From Klebsormidium nitens (Eukaryota > Streptophyta > Klebsormidiophyceae > Klebsormidiales > Klebsormidiaceae): a DNA stretch of 64,000 nucleotides. The notes beneath the pieces were generated by a model. It was not told the DNA's origin. It worked only from the letters and a program-made list of their open reading frames with translations, and ran no database searches. Location of the stretch: assembly GCA_000708835.1 (NCBI GenBank), contig DF237108.1, forward strand, positions 62,001 to 126,000, given 5' to 3'. The position numbers were made by a program, and so were the translations under genes. Positions 60,164 through 64,000 of the stretch are shown here, in pieces (position 1 is the first letter of the stretch; the number at the start of each line of letters is the position of its first letter).

Positions 60164-62514
60164 TTACAAGATGCAGCAGCCCCCGCATCCGCCCTTCTTC
60201 GGCTCCTGCCCCTCTTTCGCTGCTGCGAGACAACAGGAGCAAATCAGGACATAGTACATATCAGATTCACAATTGTCCCTCAAGTTCGAATCAAGGCACG
60301 GGACGATGCCACTCGGTGGCTTGGAGGAGAATGGGACAGCCTGTACTCCTGTTGCTCTAAAAGCGAGCAGTCTGCAAATTTGCCCTTGCTCCTGAGTGAC
60401 GTTTAAATCAGTGTTTCAGACCTTGCCAGCTCTCAACGAAACCTCGCCCGCCCTCGAACTCCGCTTGCCAGTGCAAGTTCTTAATCTGGATCGACTCATT
60501 CGTTGCCAGTGAGCACGTTCTACGTAGAAGTGGTGTGTATATACACAACATTATGGAACGGAAGACAAAAGAAGGACGGAAGAAAAAGCAGACAAACTTC
60601 CTTTCAAGAACCCTGTGCGCCTTCCTGCAGCACAGCGTGCTCTTAACAAGAAAGAGTGTTCGCGCATACAGCCTGTACCTTTATGGCGTCTCTGTACGTT
60701 TCCTACTAATCTTAAAACGACAGCCTTCACCATTCTGCTGTCTTTCAGCCAGTAATATAGTAAGCCGAAATTTAGTAAGCTAGTAATCTGCTCGCTCTGA
60801 GGGAGGCTCTGACTCTCTACTCGGTTGCTTGACACAGCATTGGAAACCCGCAAGTGGAACATTGACCCTTCCGCTGCTAAATACATACCATAAGCTCCTG
60901 TTAACCAGGTGGGCATCTCTGTAAACGGCCTGAAAACAATAATCGTCCAAAAGATCACACTCCTGGATCCCCCGAAAAACTCCTTGAATCCGCTCACATG
61001 TCATTACGAGCGGAGAAGCTGAGAACAGGGGAAAATCATGACGGCTCACCAGCTTTTGGCTCCGCAACCTGTGGCCGAATGACTACGTGCATAGTTATCA
61101 GATTCCCCGTCTCGGCAACCGGCACTCGAGACTCCCCCAGGGTCCGAGCGTTGTCGAGCACCTTGCCGGCGTGTATCAGCTTCACATCCTGTACGCTCTT
61201 GGGGCAGCCTTCTTTGCCTGCACAAACATTTCGGGGGGGGGTGACAATCCAACTCTTCAGCAGAAAATCCGGGGGGGGGGGGGCGGCGACTGCCAAAACG
61301 CTAGTGTTGGGAAGGGTGCATGCTGCAAAAGTAGCCCCCTTTGCGGGTGCCAAACGATCAGTTCCGGAGGCACCGGCTGACAGCAGTCAAAAGGGGGCTG
61401 TGATTGCGATAGATGAGCCTTGTTTACTGCATTTTGTCACGGTTGTCTATGATCTCTCACAAATCTAGCAACTTGGCATCTGAGTAAGCCTACGGTCCCA
61501 CACACTCAGTCAGGGAGTCAATGGCGAGGGGGATTTGTCTACAGACGGCTTTGAGGTGTTCTCCAAGAAAGTTGACAGAAGCCAAAATGATGGGAGCCAA
61601 GAAGATGCAAGAAGATGCCAGTTCCAGAAGGATCAAAATGCAGTCAGTGCGACACAGTCGGCCAATGCAGGGTCGAGCAACAGGACAGGAACAGATGGAA
61701 ATGGAGGTTGAATCAAAATGAGGGAGGAAACCCCTTTACAAAACTTGCAGTCAGTTCAGGTGCAGCGGGGAGGAACACAGAAAGCCCTTTGAGCAGACAA
61801 TGAGAGGGCTTGAAAGGATTGCAGTCAATTCAGGTGCAGCGGATATGAACACAGAAAGCGTTTTGACCAGACGATGAGAGTACTTGAAAGCTGAAACTGG
61901 TTAGCAAAGCAGCAGCTATGCAAGAAGCCTCGCTTCAAGTGACCCCAGAGACACATTGTGGATGATCGAAAGATGACGGCTAGAAACTGCATCCTAAGTG
62001 TGCCTGATGCAAAAGTTGAAGGGAGCGCTAAGCAGATGCTCCTTTCAATGCTTCCGCTTGCTGTCAGCCTGTACGGCCAAACCTTGGAGTAAAGTTGACA
62101 GAATGATGCCGTTGATGATGTCAGCAATCCATGAAAATCACTTTCCCACTCGTTGCAGATTACGAGTAGAGACTCTTAATCTGATTCAAACACACCAGCT
62201 CTGCAAAACTCCCCCGTCCAACCAAGCCCCAACAGAACCCTAACATAAAGATCAGGGCTGATTGATGAATGTACAAGAGCTTGGCTTTTTCACCCCTCTG
62301 AAATTTCAACAGCCGGAACTCACAAAGCACCCTGTGCTAGCAGGACGACTCTTATCGGATGCACCGACACAGAGAGGGGGTACACACCTTGCGGCCAGTT
62401 CTCAATGATAGCTTCCTTGAGAGCCTGCACCGTTTCGGACGACGAGTACTTATTTGGACCAATGTCAGACCCATCCGTCATCCGAAACTTCAGCTCCACG
62501 TCCCCCGACGCCAT
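60164..62514 (-). CDS. MUB: Membrane-anchored ubiquitin-fold protein, 3 exons, 117 aa
   Basis: Exons: 62514-62388, 61217-61050, 60222-60164; phases 1 and 1, all in frame. Length and sequence are those of plant MUBs. The ubiquitin fold begins VELKFRMTDGSDIGPNKYSS and continues VQDVKLIHAGKVLDNARTLG and NLITMHVVIRP. The last 59-nt exon encodes KKGGCGGCCIL and a stop: a CaaX box (CCIL) whose final Leu predicts geranylgeranylation, with a further Cys upstream that could be palmitoylated. There is no C-terminal Gly-Gly, so it is not conjugated like ubiquitin. In plants MUBs sit at the plasma membrane and dock group VI E2 enzymes. Exon 3 was found by searching the minus strand for a CaaX end with a fitting acceptor and phase. 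Confidence 0.95.
61745..61895. repeat. 73-bp direct duplication in MUB intron 1
   Basis: Two adjacent copies of about 73 bp, beginning GCAGTCAGTTCAGGTGCAGC at 61748 and GCAGTCAATTCAGGTGCAGC at 61821. Both continue through GAACACAGAAAG and GACAATGAGAG or GACGATGAGAG. Unlike the exon echoes, this unit does not match an exon. Confidence 0.88.
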
Positions 62515-63672
62515 GCCTGGGGCCCAAATAGACCCCTCTTTCTACTTGCTCTGGCGACAGGCTCCTGTTCACATAGGTGCTCCACCGCAACTAAGATAAG
62601 CTGTATTTCAGTGAAAGTGGTTCAGAAGAGGACCAAGCAGCTCAAAGCTTGATCAGGGATGTCTATTCAAGAACAAGCTTGTTGACTAAGAAATTACTTG
62701 CAAAGGCTGCCTCTTGGTGAAACCCTCGATGGGAAAGCATAACCGCTGCCTGTGCTGCAACTGCTGCTCACAATCTAACGTACATTATTGGGGTGCTGAA
62801 ATCATCAAGAGCAACGAAATCTGGTTACATCGACAGAATCGCACTGCAACTTTGTCCCCTCAAACCTAGGCTCACAAACGGAATCTCTATGTCCTCCAAT
62901 CCTCAACCATTGGATTGATGAAGTTGGAAGCATGACACTAAGACAGTCCCCAATCCAAAACTCCGCCGAGCTCTTTGCTTCCAACCGAACCACGGCAAGC
63001 GCAAAGTCTGCTGTTATAATCTCTTTTGCCTAGACAGAAGAACCCTATTAAGGCCCAAGCATATTCCTTCTGGCGCGCAACACGACGCGCAGACGTCCTT
63101 GTAGTTGGCCAGTTGATGCTCCAAAGACTGACGCTTGAACTCTTGATCAGGTCAAAGAAAGCTGCAGAGCGTCTTCATCATTCTTGAGTCATGACTGACG
63201 AGTCATGTTTATCAGAGACTTGAAAATTGAAATGCCCCTTTTCCGGCCCATTCCGCTCCGAAACACTTGCACAAGGCCAAAGTTCTGTCGACACATGTTC
63301 CGCCTTCCCCGGATCTGCATGGGAACATTAAAACAACTACCTACCGGGCGGACCGTAAGGGTGGCAGCCGGTGGCAGGGCCCACGGGCCATGGGCCCCGG
63401 CCGGGGGCTTGCCTGAATGGAGCACTCCCCCGTGCTCCTTACCAGCGGAGTTCCGCCGGACGTTTCCGGCGGGCATTTGAGAGGAAACCCCAATTTCAGC
63501 TTTTGAAGCGGGCGCAATTTATGCCAATGGAAAGCTCGGAAGGGTCTGGTTTTAGGGAAGACCTGTCTTGAGTTGGTGCGAAGGCCGCAAGTGCATATCT
63601 CGCTGCGAATTATAGAAGGCAAGGTTTATAGACGACAATCAGGACTTTGCTCAGAGAAAGCATTCTGTAGCT
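62515..63672. promoter_or_regulatory. Divergent intergenic region between MUB and RTF2
   Basis: About 1.16 kb separating the MUB ATG (minus) from the RTF2 ATG (plus); both promoters should lie here. A GC-rich segment at 63355-63480 has small inverted repeats (GGGCCC/GGGCCC around CATG; GTTCCGCC..GGCGGGC). No RNA gene or protein could be assigned to it. Confidence 0.45.
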
Positions 63673-64000
63673 ATGCAACTCTTCGTGCAGGGCGGCGGTG
63701 CGCACGTTGTCGCTCTGACATGTACACCCAGCGACCTCATAGGCAGCTTAAAGGTGGCGGCGCTGGGTCCTGACGCCAGCGCTGGCATCAGGCTGGCACA
63801 CGGAGGTGTGCACTTGCGCGAGGAGAATCGGGTTGAGGATTATCCCATCAGGAACTATGCAACCCTACAGGTGCAGGTTCCATTCAGGGGGGGAGGGGGA
63901 GACGGGGGCGCCACGGGAGCAGAGTCGCGTTCTTGTTACCTGGAGATGTACATGGACAAAAAGCCGGATAAGGTTGACCCGAACGAGGCGCGGGTTGCAA
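63673..64000 (+). CDS. RTF2: RTF2-like protein with N-terminal ubiquitin-like domain (5' part only)
   Basis: An open frame starts with ATG at 63673 and runs off the window end with no stop (109 codons visible). Residues 1-75 look like a ubiquitin fold: MQLFVQGGGAHVVALTCTPS, an LxxLK-type helix, then YATLQVQVPFRGGGGDGG. It continues GATGAESRSCYLEMYMDKKP and DKVDPNEARVA. In plant RTF2 proteins a ubiquitin-like domain precedes a Gly-rich link and a KKPDKVDPNE-type segment just before the RING-like RTF2 domain, which I expect beyond the window end. Arabidopsis RTF2 is an essential protein linked to pre-mRNA splicing; fission yeast Rtf2 acts in replication fork arrest. Only the N-terminal fit can be judged here. 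Confidence 0.75.
   Translation, partial: MQLFVQGGGAHVVALTCTPSDLIGSLKVAALGPDASAGIRLAHGGVHLREENRVEDYPIRNYATLQVQVPFRGGGGDGGATGAESRSCYLEMYMDKKPDKVDPNEARVA

Noticed and set aside
59716-60254. Plus-strand frames (63 and 146 codons)
   Set aside because: They run antisense to MUB exon 3 and its 3' region. A DPNEAR-like string recalls RTF2 but nothing else aligns.
60780-60932. Alternative last MUB exon ending CPPG
   Set aside because: Phase fits, but prolines in the CaaX box are poor for prenylation, and the 60222-60164 exon gives a proper CCIL end and the family's usual length.
63355-63480. GC-rich inverted repeats as a possible RNA gene
   Set aside because: Small palindromes only; no match to a known RNA family that I can recognise.
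1-64000. Transposons, tRNA, rRNA, CRISPR arrays
   Set aside because: No transposase, reverse transcriptase or integrase motifs, no long terminal repeats, no cloverleaf and no spacer array were seen. The regular repeats are exon echoes or minisatellites.

Overview
This is a nuclear eukaryotic window. Coding sequence is GC-rich and split by many GT-AG introns. The gene set is that of a streptophyte: a BELL-class TALE homeodomain protein, a GT34 cell-wall glycosyltransferase, a VAMP72-type longin R-SNARE, an ILP1/PAXBP1-type GCFC protein, a membrane-anchored ubiquitin-fold protein (MUB) with a CaaX end, and the start of an RTF2 protein with an N-terminal ubiquitin-like domain. A charophyte green alga such as Klebsormidium is my best guess; this is inference, not proof. 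I built every gene model by hand, matching intron phases across each exon junction.

Layout: (1) 683-9405, minus: 11-exon protein with a disordered N-terminal half and then about one CTFRPxIN-type motif per exon. (2) 10494-30490, plus: 20-21-exon giant coiled-coil protein with an EF-hand near the C terminus; a U2 snRNA gene with its own TATA box lies inside one of its introns (25412-25601). (3) 31655-35994, minus: GT34 glycosyltransferase. (4) 37760-45412, minus: BELL homeodomain protein, 10 exons. (5) 49383-53097, minus: VAMP72 R-SNARE, 5 exons. (6) 54157-58310, plus: ILP1/GCFC protein, 3 exons. (7) 60164-62514, minus: MUB, 3 exons. (8) 63673 to the window end, plus: RTF2, partial. Genes 1/2, 5/6 and 7/8 are divergent pairs separated by about 1.1 kb; 2/3 and 6/7 converge. 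I see no operon-like or pathway logic linking the genes.

The most unusual signal is not a gene. In four unrelated genes, introns carry short arrays of decayed, same-strand copies of the adjoining exon end together with its splice junction ('exon echoes'). Copies per array run from one or two to seven, with periods of about 85-170 bp, one array at exactly 112 bp. Most copies keep AG or GT splice dinucleotides but have stops, frameshifts or loss of key residues; one is an intact 57-nt in-frame cassette. Two introns of about 1.1 kb (VAMP72 intron 3, ILP1 intron 1) contain little else. This points to a repeated local mechanism that duplicates splice-junction DNA and lengthens introns, leaving decoy sites or poison exons behind.
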